Assembly (NCBI RefSeq): GCF_000160115.1
Contig: NZ_GG665866.1
Span: 794,825 to 858,824 of the forward strand
DNA from: Shuttleworthella satelles DSM 14600
GTDB taxonomy: Bacteria > Bacillota > Clostridia > Lachnospirales > Lachnospiraceae
Length of the DNA stretch: 64,000 bases
Direction: 5' to 3'
The notes beneath the pieces are model-generated. The model was not told the DNA's origin. It saw only the letters and a list, made by a program, of their open reading frames with translations, and ran no database searches. Below are positions 1-9,298 of the stretch, piece by piece; position 1 is the stretch's first letter; every line of letters begins with the position of its first letter. The translations under genes and the position numbers were made by a program.

Positions 1-168
1 ATCATGAAACGTGAAATGTACTATGGGCGTAAGTTCAGAACGAAAGAAGAACTTCTTAAAGCAATTGAAAAATATATGACCTATTATACGGGCAAACGTG
101 TACAGAGAAAACTGAAAGTCATGACCCCAATGGAATACCATGAAATAAAACTGTTGGGGACAGCATGA
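1..168 (+). CDS. IS3-family transposase, C-terminal fragment
   Basis: The reading frame is open from the window edge and encodes the last 55 residues of a DDE transposase of the IS3/IS150 type. It is basic (YYGRKF, KRVQRKLK) and ends with the MTPMEY signature typical of the tail of the integrase core (orfB). It would catalyse strand transfer of the insertion sequence. The rest of the element lies outside the window, so completeness cannot be judged. A hairpin terminator follows directly. The codon use is more AT-rich than the neighbouring pckA, as expected for a mobile element. The right inverted repeat could not be placed with confidence. Confidence 0.75.
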   Translation: MMKREMYYGRKFRTKEELLKAIEKYMTYYTGKRVQRKLKVMTPMEYHEIKLLGTA

Positions 169-171
169 AAA

Positions 172-212
172 CTGCCCGGCATTAATGCCGGACAGGAAAA
201 CTTTTTTGTTTT
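172..212 (+). terminator. terminator after the transposase gene
   Basis: The palindrome CCGGCATTAATGCCGG (176-191) is flanked by a further CTG/CAG pairing and followed by a run of six T at 202-207. It begins a few bases after the transposase stop codon. IS3 elements often carry such a hairpin near their right end. Confidence 0.6.
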
Positions 213-347
213 TCAATTGTCTACTTGACGGGATGCACACCACAATCACGGGCTACAGCGGTTTTTATTAATATTTTTGTTACAGGTACTGACCCGGGCA
301 GGAATTCACAGTATCCTCTCCCACCTTATTTCGCGGGAGAAAGAGGG

Positions 348-1952
348 TCAGGCCTTGGGGCCTGCAGCAACTAAGGCCTTGCCAGCCTCATTGTTCTCAT
401 ACTTCTTGAAATTCTTCTGGAATCTTGCGGCCAGATCAGCGGCCTTTGTATTCCACTCAGAAACGTCCGCGTAGGTATCGCGGGGATCTAAGATGGCAGG
501 ATCTACTCCGGGAAGCTCCGTGGGAACCTCAAAGTCAAATACCGGAATCTTCTTGGTGGGCGCCTTGTTGACGTCGCCATTCTGGATGGCGTCAATGATG
601 CCGCGGGTGTCCTTGATGGAAATGCGCTTGCCCGAACCATTCCAGCCGGTGTTGACCAGGTATGCCTTGGCTCCGTTCTTCTCCATCTTCTTGACCAGCT
701 CCTCTGCGTACTTGGTGGGATGCAGCTCCAGGAAAGCCTGACCGAAGCATGCGGAGAAGGTGGGGGTGGGCTCGGTAATCCCGCGCTCTGTACCGGCAAG
801 CTTGGCGGTGAATCCGGACAGGAAGTAATACTTGGTCTGCTCGGGAGTCAGAATGGATACCGGAGGCAGTACTCCGAAAGCGTCTGCTGACAGGAAGACG
901 ACATTCTCGGCGGCAGGGCCGTGAGAGATGGGCTTTACAATGCTCTTGATATGGTTGATGGGATAAGAGACACGCGTATTCTCCGTCACGCTCTTATCCG
1001 CGAAGTCAATCTTGCCGTTCTCATCAACCGTTACGTTCTCTAAGAGAGCGTCGCGCTTAATGGCTCCGTAGATGTCAGGCTCCGCCTCGGGGTCAAGATT
1101 GATCACCTTGGCATAGCATCCGCCCTCGAAATTGAAGACGCCATTGTCGTCCCAGCCGTGCTCATCATCGCCGATCAGAAGACGCTTGGGATCAGTCGAC
1201 AGGGTAGTCTTTCCCGTGCCGGACAGGCCGAAGAAGATGGTGGTATGCTCACCATTCAGATCGGTGTTGGCGGAGCAGTGCATGGAAGCCATGCCCTTTA
1301 AGGGAAGGAAATAGTTCATCATGGAGAACATTCCCTTCTTCATCTCGCCGCCGTACCAGGTGTTGACAATGACCTGCTCGCGGGAAGTGATGTTGAAGAG
1401 GACAGCGGTCTCGGAGTTCAGACCCAGTTCTCTGTAATTCTCAACCTTTGCCTTAGAGGCGTTGTAGACAACGAAGTCAGGCTCGAAATTCTCCTGCTCC
1501 TCCGCTGTCGGCTTGATAAACATATTGCGTACGAAATGCGCCTGCCAGGCGACCTCTACGATAAAACGAACTGCCATACGGGTCTCTTTGTTGGCGCCGC
1601 AGAAACCGTCGACCACAAAGAGTCTCTTATTGGAGAGCTCCTTTTTGGCGATCTCCTTGACTGCCTGCCAGGCCTCCTCAGAGGCGGGGTGATTATCATT
1701 CGGATACTCCTCAGAAGTCCACCAGACCGTATCCCTGGAATTCTCATCCATAACAATAAACTTATCTTTGGGTGAGCGGCCGGTGTAAATGCCTGTCATG
1801 ACATTAACGGCTCCAAGCTCCGTCACTGTCCCCTTCTCATAGCCCTCAAGAGACTCCTTGGTCTCCTCGGCAAAGAGCTGCTCATAGGAAGGATTGTAGA
1901 CAATCTCGGTCGTACCCGTGATGCCATACTTTGTTAAATCTACATTTGCCAT
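348..1952 (-). CDS. pckA: phosphoenolpyruvate carboxykinase (ATP)
   Basis: Cytosolic enzyme interconverting oxaloacetate plus ATP with PEP, CO2 and ADP. In fermenting clostridia it often runs in the carboxylating direction. The 534-residue product has the usual length of the ATP-type family. The kinase P-loop GLSGTGKTT is at about residues 242-250, followed by the metal-binding segment GDDEHGWDD. The ATG at 1952 is chosen because AGAGG precedes it at good spacing; an upstream in-frame ATG at 2024 would add 24 residues not seen in the family. It is transcribed alone, with a promoter at 2053-2080. Confidence 0.96.
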   Translation of the reverse strand: MANVDLTKYGITGTTEIVYNPSYEQLFAEETKESLEGYEKGTVTELGAVNVMTGIYTGRSPKDKFIVMDENSRDTVWWTSEEYPNDNHPASEEAWQAVKEIAKKELSNKRLFVVDGFCGANKETRMAVRFIVEVAWQAHFVRNMFIKPTAEEQENFEPDFVVYNASKAKVENYRELGLNSETAVLFNITSREQVIVNTWYGGEMKKGMFSMMNYFLPLKGMASMHCSANTDLNGEHTTIFFGLSGTGKTTLSTDPKRLLIGDDEHGWDDNGVFNFEGGCYAKVINLDPEAEPDIYGAIKRDALLENVTVDENGKIDFADKSVTENTRVSYPINHIKSIVKPISHGPAAENVVFLSADAFGVLPPVSILTPEQTKYYFLSGFTAKLAGTERGITEPTPTFSACFGQAFLELHPTKYAEELVKKMEKNGAKAYLVNTGWNGSGKRISIKDTRGIIDAIQNGDVNKAPTKKIPVFDFEVPTELPGVDPAILDPRDTYADVSEWNTKAADLAARFQKNFKKYENNEAGKALVAAGPKA

Positions 1953-2052
1953 TTTAAACCTCTTTCTTATCTGGAATGGATAAGCAACCGCCGAAAACAG
2001 CTTCGTCTTCGGAATACATCTCAATATGGATCAGAAAGACGCATCAATTACC

Positions 2053-2080
2053 ATTATACATAGAGTCATTTCATTTTCAA
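2053..2080 (-). promoter_or_regulatory. pckA promoter
   Basis: On the minus strand TTGAAA, a 16-base spacer and TATAAT (TATAAT at 2053-2058) lie about 100 bases before the pckA start. No operator-like repeat is evident. Confidence 0.55.
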
Positions 2081-2132
2081 TCGCCCGAAAAAAAGAGTGA
2101 TGAAAGAGCTGTGAACATATATGGATGACCGA

Positions 2133-3314
2133 TCAGTGGTGAAAGAGACGGATTCCGGTAAAGGACAAAGTCATGCCGTACTTATCGCAGCAGGCAATCA
2201 CATTGTCATCGCGGATGGATCCGCCTGGCTCCGCCACATAGGACACACCGGACTTATGCGCTCTCTCAATGTTGTCTCCGAAGGGGAAGAAGGCGTCCGA
2301 GCCCAGAGCGACCCCATGGTTTTCGGCCAGCCATGCCCTCTTTTCTTCTGCCGTAAAGACAGGCGGTCTGCTCGTAAATACCTTCTGCCAGGCGCCATCC
2401 GCAAGGAGGTCCTCATACTCATCGCCGATATAGAGATCGATGGCATTGTCCCGATCCGCTCTCTTGATGCCATCGAGGAAGGAAAGCCCCATGACCCGGG
2501 GATTCTGCCTCAGCCACCAGTTATCCGCCTTCTGGCCCGCCAGTCTGGTGCAGTGAATTCTGGACTGCTGACCTGCCCCGATACCGATCGCCTGCCCATC
2601 CTTGACATAGCAGACGGAATTGGACTGGGTGTACTTGAGGGTGATCATGCTGATCGCCAGATCGCGTTTGGCCGAGGCGGGCAGATTCTTGTTTGCGGAG
2701 ACCAGGTGGTCGAAGAAGGTCTCGTCAATATTCAGTTCATTTCTCCCCTGCTCAAAGCTGATGCCATAGACCTGTTTGACCTCAAGAGGCGCGGGGACAT
2801 AGGAGGGGTCGATCTGAATGACATTGTAGCTGCCCTTTTTCTTCTCCCTGAGAATCGCAAGCGCCTCTTTTGAATAGGAGGGAGCGATCACCCCGTCAGA
2901 GACCTCTCTTTTGATCAGCTGGGCCGTAGAGACATCGCACTCGTCAGACAGGGCGATAAAATCTCCAAAGGAAGACATGCGGTCCGCCCCTCTGGCCCTG
3001 GCATAGGCATTTGCCAGCGGAGTCCAGTCGATATCCATGTCGTCCACCCAGTAGATTTTCCTGAGCGTATCGCTCAGGGGAAGGCCAAGAGCCGCCCCCG
3101 CCGGAGAGACATGCTTAAATGAGCTCGCTGCCGCAATCCCGGTCACCCGCTTGAGCTCGCTGACCAGCTGCCATCCGTTCAGGGCGTCCAGAAAGTTAAT
3201 ATAGCCCGGTCTTCCATTGAGGACGGTAACCGGCAGATCCGAGCCGTTTTCCATGAAAATGCGCGAGGGCTTCTGATTGGGGTTGCATCCGTATTTCAGT
3301 TCCAGTTCCTTCAT
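2133..3314 (-). CDS. purH: AICAR formyltransferase (short PurH, no cyclohydrolase domain)
   Basis: Transfers a formyl group from 10-formyl-tetrahydrofolate to AICAR, the ninth step of purine synthesis. The protein has 393 residues and matches only the transformylase half of bifunctional PurH; the N-terminal MGS-like IMP cyclohydrolase domain is absent. The catalytic Lys-His pair is visible in SFKHVSPAG at about residues 65-73. The start has AAGGAGAG before it. It follows purO by 52 bases, so a two-gene operon supplies the last two purine steps with separate enzymes. This short form is known in Clostridia. Confidence 0.92.
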   Translation of the reverse strand: MKELELKYGCNPNQKPSRIFMENGSDLPVTVLNGRPGYINFLDALNGWQLVSELKRVTGIAAASSFKHVSPAGAALGLPLSDTLRKIYWVDDMDIDWTPLANAYARARGADRMSSFGDFIALSDECDVSTAQLIKREVSDGVIAPSYSKEALAILREKKKGSYNVIQIDPSYVPAPLEVKQVYGISFEQGRNELNIDETFFDHLVSANKNLPASAKRDLAISMITLKYTQSNSVCYVKDGQAIGIGAGQQSRIHCTRLAGQKADNWWLRQNPRVMGLSFLDGIKRADRDNAIDLYIGDEYEDLLADGAWQKVFTSRPPVFTAEEKRAWLAENHGVALGSDAFFPFGDNIERAHKSGVSYVAEPGGSIRDDNVIACCDKYGMTLSFTGIRLFHH

Positions 3315-3366
3315 TCCACTCTCCTTTATCCTGGCATTCTTCTACAATTCGAAATCCAAGACTCCT

Positions 3367-4080
3367 TCAGCTATTCTTGTTGATGATTCTGGTTTGGCTG
3401 CTCTTATCTTTCAGATTAATATAGCGGACAAAGAGAGAGACCCTGTTGTCCTCGTCAAGAGAAGACCAAATCTCCTCTGCCAGACTGTCAATATCTCCGG
3501 TCAGAGCTAAGAGGGTAGGTTCTCCCTCATAGGAGGGGAGGGGGTCTCCGTCGGATTGATAGGTGTGAATAAAGTAGCCCTCGCCCGCAAAGGGCTTGTC
3601 ATAGCAATAGGTCTGACGGTCGCACTGGGTTGGATTTCCATTGTGACTCTTTAAAATCGACAGGGAGATAGCGCATCCGTCCTCTTCCAGTTCAAGCAGT
3701 CCGGAAATACGCGGGGTATAATTGGGGGCGTCCGGCTCAAAGCATCTCTTTCTCAGAGCTTCCTCAAAGCTTTTGCCAGCCCTCATCCCATCATAGATGG
3801 TATCCGTCTGGTCCCCGTTGCTGACGATCAACATGTCATCCAGCAGGCGAACCGGCGCGTAAATAATCAGGCTCGGATCTTCCAGCTTGGACGGATCATA
3901 GGCCTGTGTGCGAATTCCGCCTTCCTCCTCCACAAAAATCCGGTTTCTGCTGTTCTCGCTTCGTCCCATAATGAAATAAGCGACGACGGCGGACCTGCCG
4001 TCCTCGGACTTGCCTAAGATAATCCCTCGTCCGGGGTAGGAATTGCCCGCGAGTTCTCTCTTCAGTGAACGTATCTTCAT
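3367..4080 (-). CDS. purO: IMP cyclohydrolase, PurO-type
   Basis: Closes FAICAR to IMP, the final step of purine synthesis. The 237-residue sequence matches the IMP_cyclohyd family, first defined as archaeal PurO and also present in many Clostridia; recognised from the N-terminal GNSYPGRGIILG and YFIMGRSENSRNRIF patterns and the VSNGDQTDTIYDG segment. It is unrelated to the cyclohydrolase domain of PurH. It lies just upstream of the short purH, which lacks that domain, so the pairing is functionally coherent. AGGAGG precedes the ATG. Confidence 0.9.
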   Translation of the reverse strand: MKIRSLKRELAGNSYPGRGIILGKSEDGRSAVVAYFIMGRSENSRNRIFVEEEGGIRTQAYDPSKLEDPSLIIYAPVRLLDDMLIVSNGDQTDTIYDGMRAGKSFEEALRKRCFEPDAPNYTPRISGLLELEEDGCAISLSILKSHNGNPTQCDRQTYCYDKPFAGEGYFIHTYQSDGDPLPSYEGEPTLLALTGDIDSLAEEIWSSLDEDNRVSLFVRYINLKDKSSQTRIINKNS

Positions 4081-4190
4081 TGAAATCCTCCTGCTTGAGA
4101 CTGAGCTACTTCACTATTATAGACAATGATCCTCTCTTTCACTTATTCCGAATATTAATACTGCGCGCAGACTCCGCTTATAAGTAAAAG

Positions 4191-4320
4191 TTCTGCCCGT
4201 GGGCGCGTCAGCTTTCCGCCACCTCCCTAATCGCGTCATTCAAAAAATTCCGCCCGCAAATACGTCAGCTTTCCGCCCTCCCTGATCGCATCATTCAAAA
4301 AATTCCGCCCGCAGACGCGG
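4191..4320. repeat. imperfect tandem repeat, about 56-bp unit
   Basis: Copies at 4191-4247 and 4248-4302, plus the start of a third at 4303-4320. Each begins TTCYGCCCG and ends TCATTCAAAAAA. They lie in the 292-bp gap between purO and ung, which holds no recognisable gene. No spacer or repeat organisation like a CRISPR is present. Confidence 0.7.
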
Positions 4321-4372
4321 ACAGAATTTTACTCAATTTCCCTGATATCTTTTTCTTTCTTTGGGCAATTCC

Positions 4373-5047
4373 TCAGACATTCTCAATCTGCCAGTCGATC
4401 GGCTCAAGCCCCTGCTCTTTTAAATACTCGTTGCACTTGGAGAAATGCCCGCAGCCGAAGAACCCCCGGTAGGCGGACAGGGGACTGGGATGGGGCGCCT
4501 TTAAGATCAGGTGTCCCGGGTGATCGAGCATAGCAGCCTTGGCCTGCGCGGACGATCCCCAGAGCATGAAGACGATCGGCTGATTTCTCTCGTTTAAAAC
4601 CCGGATCGCGGCGTCTGTGAACTCTTCCCAGCCGATTCCCCTGAGAGAGTTCGCCTGATGAGCCCTCACCGCAAGGACCGTGTTGAGGAGCAAAACCCCC
4701 TGCTCGGCCCATTTGACCAGGGAACCATGATTAGGGATATAGCATCCCAGATCCCTGTTCAGCTCCTGGTAGATATTGGCCAGAGAAGGAGGGATCCGAA
4801 CGCCCTTTCTGACGGAAAAACAGAGTCCCTGTGCCTGTCCCGGCTCATGATAGGGATCCTGTCCCAGGATCACCACTTTAACCTTGGAAAGGGGGGTTAA
4901 GTGAAAGGCATTGAAGATCTCCTCAGAGGGGGGATAAATGACGTAGCTGTGGTACTCCTCCTTCATGCGAAGATAGAGCTTCCTGTAGTAGTCCTTGTGA
5001 AATTCCGGCTCAAGAGCCGGGAGCCAGTCGTTTTCAATTGCCGCCAT
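4373..5047 (-). CDS. ung: uracil-DNA glycosylase, family 1
   Basis: Removes uracil from DNA and so starts base-excision repair. The 224-residue protein has the water-activating motif GQDPYH with Asp64 and the DNA-intercalation loop [10 protein letters not shown] with His186. Length and motifs are standard. GGAGG precedes the ATG at 5047. It is the last gene in a minus-strand run after hisF, from which it is separated by 116 bases without an obvious terminator, so co-transcription is possible but unproven. Confidence 0.96.
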   Translation of the reverse strand: MAAIENDWLPALEPEFHKDYYRKLYLRMKEEYHSYVIYPPSEEIFNAFHLTPLSKVKVVILGQDPYHEPGQAQGLCFSVRKGVRIPPSLANIYQELNRDLGCYIPNHGSLVKWAEQGVLLLNTVLAVRAHQANSLRGIGWEEFTDAAIRVLNERNQPIVFMLWGSSAQAKAAMLDHPGHLILKAPHPSPLSAYRGFFGCGHFSKCNEYLKEQGLEPIDWQIENV

Positions 5048-5163
5048 ACAACCTCCAGATTAAAATCCACACTAACATCGTCGGAACCCGAATTCCTCAG
5101 GAGAAATCCTTCTCCGCGTCTCTTAGGCAAAAGCATGCGTCTCTCAGAGAAATGCTACAGGCC

Positions 5164-5925
5164 CTACAGTCTCACAGAAATCCCCCGTCCCCGGAGATAT
5201 TCCTTCAATTCCCGGATCTCCAGTTCTCCGTAGTGAAAGAGAGAGGCCGCCAAGACCGCGTCCGCCCCGCCCTTTGTCAGGGCATCATAGAAATGCTCCT
5301 TCCTCCCGGCGCCACCGGAGGCAATCACCGGAACCGAAACCTCCCCCGCGATCGCCCTGGTCAGGGAGATATCATAGCCGTCTTTCGTCCCGTCACAGTC
5401 CATCGAGGTCAGAAGGATCTCTCCGGCCCCGCGAGCGACCGCCTCTTTCGCCCAGGCCACGGCATCCATACGGGTGTTGAGACGCCCGCCCTGCTGATAG
5501 ACCTCCCAGCCCGATCCGTCCTCCCTTCGCCTGGCATCAATCGCCAGAACCACGCACTGACTCCCGAATTTATCCGCCGCCTGGGTCAGAAGCTCGGGAT
5601 GATCGATCGCCGCGGAATTGACGGAGATTTTGTCAGCCCCCTCCGCCAGAAGGGACTTGAAATCGTCCACACTGCGAATTCCTCCGCCTACGGTAAAGGG
5701 GATAAAGACCTCGGCGGCGACCGCTCTTACCATATCGATCACCGTTGCCCTCTGATCACTGGAGGCCGTGATGTCGAGAAAGACCAGCTCATCCGCCCCG
5801 GCCGCGTCGTAGGCCCTGGCAATGTCGACCGGATCTCCAGCGTCCCTTAAATCAACAAAGTTCACCCCCTTGACCACCCGGCCGTCCTTGACGTCCAGGC
5901 AGGGGATCACCCTCTTGGTAAACAT
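5164..5925 (-). CDS. hisF: imidazole glycerol phosphate synthase, cyclase subunit
   Basis: With HisH it converts PRFAR and ammonia to imidazole glycerol phosphate and AICAR in histidine synthesis. The (beta/alpha)8 protein of 253 residues has the two catalytic aspartates at Asp11 ([10 protein letters not shown]) and Asp130 (LAIDARR). The ATG at 5925 is preferred over a GTG at 5931 because the GGAGG ribosome site leaves only one base before the GTG but seven before the ATG. It starts 2 bases after the hisH stop, implying translational coupling. The AICAR by-product feeds the PurH/PurO step encoded nearby. Confidence 0.95.
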   Translation of the reverse strand: MFTKRVIPCLDVKDGRVVKGVNFVDLRDAGDPVDIARAYDAAGADELVFLDITASSDQRATVIDMVRAVAAEVFIPFTVGGGIRSVDDFKSLLAEGADKISVNSAAIDHPELLTQAADKFGSQCVVLAIDARRREDGSGWEVYQQGGRLNTRMDAVAWAKEAVARGAGEILLTSMDCDGTKDGYDISLTRAIAGEVSVPVIASGGAGRKEHFYDALTKGGADAVLAASLFHYGELEIRELKEYLRGRGISVRL

Positions 5926-5927
5926 GG

Positions 5928-6536
5928 TCACACCTCCAGAAAGTTACGCAGAATCCGAAGCCCTACATGAGAGCTCTTCTCAGGGTGAAACTGACAGGCG
6001 AAGAGCTTTCCTCTCTCCACGGAGCTGTCCATCCGCACCCCTCCGTATTGTGTTGTGCTTGTCACGATGGATGGATCATTGGCCCTCAGATAGTAGGAGT
6101 GGACGAAGTAGACATAATCCTCTTCCTTAAGCCCGTAAAAGAGCCTTCCCTCCCTAGGAAAAGACAGAGAATTCCAGCCGATATGGGGAATCTTAACCCC
6201 CTCCTGATTGGGGATCCGATAAATACCTCCCGGCAAAAGTCCAAGTCCACTGACTCGCGGACTCTCCTGGCTGAAGGAAAAGAGCAGCTGCAGCCCCAGG
6301 CAGATTCCCAGGAAGGGGATCTCTCTTGCGACCGCCTCCTGGATGACCGGAACCAGTCCATAGGAGTGGAGACGCTCCATCGCCTGGCCAAAGGATCCGA
6401 CCCCGGGCAGGATAATATGATCCGCGGACAGGATTCGTTCAGGATCCCTCGTCAGAAGAGCCTGTGAGCCGACAGCCCGGCAGGCCTTCTCAACGCTTCT
6501 GATATTCCCGGCGTCATAGTCGATGATTGCCAGCAT
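5928..6536 (-). CDS. hisH: imidazole glycerol phosphate synthase, glutaminase subunit
   Basis: Class I glutamine amidotransferase that supplies ammonia to HisF. The 202-residue protein carries the nucleophile Cys79 in GICLGLQ and the His-Glu pair in FHPEKS. AGGAGAG precedes its ATG. It begins 12 bases after the histidine kinase stop codon, so hisH-hisF appears to be read from the same transcript as the two-component genes. No other his genes are in the window. Confidence 0.95.
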   Translation of the reverse strand: MLAIIDYDAGNIRSVEKACRAVGSQALLTRDPERILSADHIILPGVGSFGQAMERLHSYGLVPVIQEAVAREIPFLGICLGLQLLFSFSQESPRVSGLGLLPGGIYRIPNQEGVKIPHIGWNSLSFPREGRLFYGLKEEDYVYFVHSYYLRANDPSIVTSTTQYGGVRMDSSVERGKLFACQFHPEKSSHVGLRILRNFLEV

Positions 6537-6548
6537 AATTCTCTCCTG

Positions 6549-8039
6549 TCAGGCATTTGTCGTATCAAAAGTAAAATAGAACTCCACGCCGTCTTTATGA
6601 TTGATGACTCCGCACTCCTGCTGAAAGGACTCGGAGATCGCCTTGACGACAGATAAACCGATGCCGGATCCCCCGTAGGCGCGGCTTCTGGCCTTGTCCA
6701 CCTTGTAGAATTTCTCGAAGAGGTGGTCAAGAGCGGCCTCAGGAATGGGGTCTCCTGTATTAAAGACCGAGAAGCGGACTCTTTTGGGTTCTCTTTTGGC
6801 CCGCAGGCGAATCTCCTTCCTGCCTCCGCAGTAGTGAATGGCATTGCTCAGATAATTACTGATCACCTGTTCGGTCATAGTTGGGTCCGCCCAAATATGA
6901 ATCGGCTCATTCTCAGGCTCGATATCAATCCGCATTCCGCTCGCGAGAATCTTCTGCGAAGCGACGAGGGACCGGACGGAGGCCATGAGATCGAAACGCT
7001 CCATGGAAACCATATTTTTCCCATACTCCAGGGTATTGAGATTAATCATCTGCCGAACCAGGCGATTCATGCGATTCGCCTCATCTAAAATGGTCTCCGT
7101 ATAAAATTGAATATCCTCCGGCGTCTGCGCGATCCCATCCTGCAGACCCTCCGCGTATCCCTGGATGACCGCGATGGGCGTCTTGAGCTCGTGAGAGGCG
7201 TTGGAGAGGAATTCCCTGCGCATCTTCTCCTGCTTGTCACGGATCTCAAGCCCCTTCTTCAGATCGTTGTTGGCCGTCTTCAGTTCACCGATGCTTGTCT
7301 GCAATTTCCCGGAGAGCTCATTTAAGCTCTCTCCCAGATCATCCAGCTCATCATAATTCGTTGTCCGCTGGTACTTGGCGTCAAAATCCAAGTCAGACAT
7401 CCGCCGGGCCAGCTTCTGCATGCGGCGGATCCGCTCGGTGATCATGCGGGCGGCGAGTCCTCCCACCAGAACAGATAAGATCACGGAGATCGTTCCCGCG
7501 ATGAAGAGGGTTTTGCGCAGAATGAAGGCCGCCTCCTTGAGCGACTCCACTCCGCTTCGAATCACAATGAAATTGCCGTCAGTGAATCGTCCGATCAGAA
7601 CCAGGTATTCCTCGTGTGTGTGTGAATCCGCAACGCGAATCTGGCGGGAACTGGGATTCTCGTCACTTGTGGACGGAACCGGAAGATCCCTGTTCTCCGC
7701 TAAAACCTTGCGCAGGCTTCCCGGGATGGCTGAGCTCTCATCCATGGATGATAAAAGGAGGTCTCCGCTGCCGCTTGTAACCACAGCGTCGAGGTTGAAG
7801 TTGGCGCAGATCTGCTCAAACTGCAGGCGGTAGTCCGGGGAATAGATATGACCGTCCCTGGACTGATCCTCGAAGATACCGTAGACCTTCTCCAGATTTC
7901 CCACCTTATTGCGCGCGTAGTAATCCTTGAGCAAGAAAAAGTTGATCAAAAATGTCAGAACAATTAATCCGTTGATGACAACCAGAAAGATGATGACAAT
8001 TTTTTGGTTGATTCCTGTCCAGATCCTCTTCTTTTTCAC
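6549..8039 (-). CDS. sensor histidine kinase (HAMP, HisKA, HATPase)
   Basis: Membrane sensor of a two-component system. The order is: transmembrane helix at about residues 13-38, an extracytoplasmic domain of about 135 residues, a second helix at about 177-200, HAMP to about 255, the HisKA box with phospho-accepting His283 in SNASHELKTP, and a C-terminal ATPase domain with N-box (SNYLSNAIHY) and GSGIGL. The GTG at 8039 is chosen because AGAGGA precedes it; a GTG at 8060 has no good ribosome site, and upstream ATGs would overlap the regulator gene by about 100 bases. The ligand is unknown. Confidence 0.9.
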   Translation of the reverse strand: MKKKRIWTGINQKIVIIFLVVINGLIVLTFLINFFLLKDYYARNKVGNLEKVYGIFEDQSRDGHIYSPDYRLQFEQICANFNLDAVVTSGSGDLLLSSMDESSAIPGSLRKVLAENRDLPVPSTSDENPSSRQIRVADSHTHEEYLVLIGRFTDGNFIVIRSGVESLKEAAFILRKTLFIAGTISVILSVLVGGLAARMITERIRRMQKLARRMSDLDFDAKYQRTTNYDELDDLGESLNELSGKLQTSIGELKTANNDLKKGLEIRDKQEKMRREFLSNASHELKTPIAVIQGYAEGLQDGIAQTPEDIQFYTETILDEANRMNRLVRQMINLNTLEYGKNMVSMERFDLMASVRSLVASQKILASGMRIDIEPENEPIHIWADPTMTEQVISNYLSNAIHYCGGRKEIRLRAKREPKRVRFSVFNTGDPIPEAALDHLFEKFYKVDKARSRAYGGSGIGLSVVKAISESFQQECGVINHKDGVEFYFTFDTTNA

Positions 8040-8061
8040 GACCAGATCCTCTTGCCTCACC

Positions 8062-8742
8062 TTACTCACTGACCTCAAACTTATATCCCATTCCCCAGAT
8101 CGTGCGGATATAGCTTCCCTTCTCGCCGATCTTGGCGCGGAGCTTCTTGACATGAGTATCAATGGTTCTGGCGTCTCCGAAGTAGTCGTAGTCCCAGACC
8201 GAATTTAAGATTTTCTCTCTGGAGAGGGCGATTCCCCTGTTCTCCATAAAGTAGGCCAGAAGCTCAAACTCCTTGGCGGACAGCATAATCTCCCTGCCGT
8301 CGACGGTCACCGTATGCGCGACAAAATCCAGACGGATCCCCCCGGCCTCCAGAAGCTTGGCCTGCTCTTCGACGCCGCTTCTTCGCAGAATCGCCTGTAC
8401 CCGCGCCACGAGCGTCTTGGGAGAAAAGGGCTTGGAGATGTACTCGTCAACCCCAATATCAAAGCCCTGCAGCTCATCCTGCTCATCGGACTTGGCCGTC
8501 AGGATGACGATCGGCACCTTGGACGTCTCCCGGATCTCTCTGGCCACATCAAAGCCGCTGAGCTTCGGCAGCATGACGTCTAAGATAATCAGTCCGATCT
8601 CATGATCCTGGTAAAAGAGGTCTAGGGCCTCCTCTCCGTCCTGGGCCTCTACGACGTCATAGCCGTCCCTGACCAAAAAGTCGCGGACAATCTTGCGGAT
8701 ACGCATCTCATCATCAACGACCATGATTTTCTGATATGCCAT
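8062..8742 (-). CDS. OmpR-family response regulator
   Basis: DNA-binding partner of the kinase encoded 22 bases downstream. The 226-residue protein has a receiver domain with the acidic pocket (VVDDE), phospho-accepting Asp55 (LILDVMLPK) and Lys in TAKSDE, then a winged-helix domain ending RTIWGMGYKF, typical of the OmpR/PhoB class. The ATG at 8742 has GAGGAGG before it and is preferred to one 21 bases upstream. The target regulon is not visible, although hisH and hisF follow in the same run. Confidence 0.93.
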   Translation of the reverse strand: MAYQKIMVVDDEMRIRKIVRDFLVRDGYDVVEAQDGEEALDLFYQDHEIGLIILDVMLPKLSGFDVAREIRETSKVPIVILTAKSDEQDELQGFDIGVDEYISKPFSPKTLVARVQAILRRSGVEEQAKLLEAGGIRLDFVAHTVTVDGREIMLSAKEFELLAYFMENRGIALSREKILNSVWDYDYFGDARTIDTHVKKLRAKIGEKGSYIRTIWGMGYKFEVSE

Positions 8743-8782
8743 GGTTTCCTCCTCATAGGGCATTCAATTGCCATGAATAATA

Positions 8783-8827
8783 TAAAGAAAAGGGGACCGG
8801 ATCCAAGTCGTTACTTGAACCAGATCC
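8783..8827 (-). terminator. terminator of the tmRNA gene
   Basis: Two 15-base arms (8794-8808 and 8813-8827) pair with one mismatch and two internal wobbles around a 4-base loop. On the minus strand they are followed by CCCCTTTTCTTT. It sits 5 bases after the mature 3' end of tmRNA. Confidence 0.85.
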
Positions 8828-8831
8828 CTGA

Positions 8832-9175
8832 TGGACTAGAGGGGAATCGAACCCCTGTCCAAAAACCCGTTCCCTGTTCTTCTACGAGCGTAGTCTGTTC
8901 TTTATAAATTCCCTCCGCCGCCCGGAAGCAGACATCCTTGCGGTCTTGGTAGCTTCATTTTACGCCCATGCCCTCAAAGCTTTGGGCATGTCGTTTCCTG
9001 CTCTTTTTGAAACCCGGCCCCTGACACGCAGGTGAATCAGAAGAGGGTTACAGCCCTCAGGCTGCGATTGCTAAAGAGTTGTTCTTAGCGTTTAAATTTA
9101 ATTTGGCCATTTAACGCATCGCCATGCGGCTCGCTTCACCAGCTGCAGGATCCCTGTCGAAACCTTTGCTAGCCC
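8832..9175 (-). ncRNA. ssrA: tmRNA (transfer-messenger RNA)
   Basis: Rescues stalled ribosomes together with SmpB. The 5' end GGGCTAG (9169-9175) pairs with CTAGTCC near the 3' end, with one G-U. The 5' region GGTTTCGACAGGG is the usual D-like segment, and the T arm holds GGTTCGATTCC. The tag reading frame at 9060-9107 encodes AKLNLNAKNNSLAIAA followed by TGA at 9057-9059, a hydrophobic proteolysis tag ending in Ala-Ala. CCA is not encoded. The gene lies 123 bases after smpB, as in many Firmicutes. Confidence 0.95.
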
Positions 9176-9298
9176 TGTTAGGCAACGGAACTCTACAGAT
9201 GATTCCGTATACAACCGTGCTCCAGAATTATCTTACATGTATTTATTCGCAAAAACAAGAATGCCCTGCCAAATACACACTTCCTTCACCTTCGGCTT

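Noticed and set aside
1953-2024. 24-residue N-terminal extension of PckA
   Set aside because: The upstream ATG lacks a ribosome site and the extension is not typical of the family.
2121-2873. 250-codon plus-strand frame opposite purH
   Set aside because: It mirrors the conserved purH gene and has no ribosome site or recognisable domain.
5926-5931. GTG start for hisF
   Set aside because: It lies only one base after the GGAGG ribosome site; the ATG at 5925 has proper spacing.
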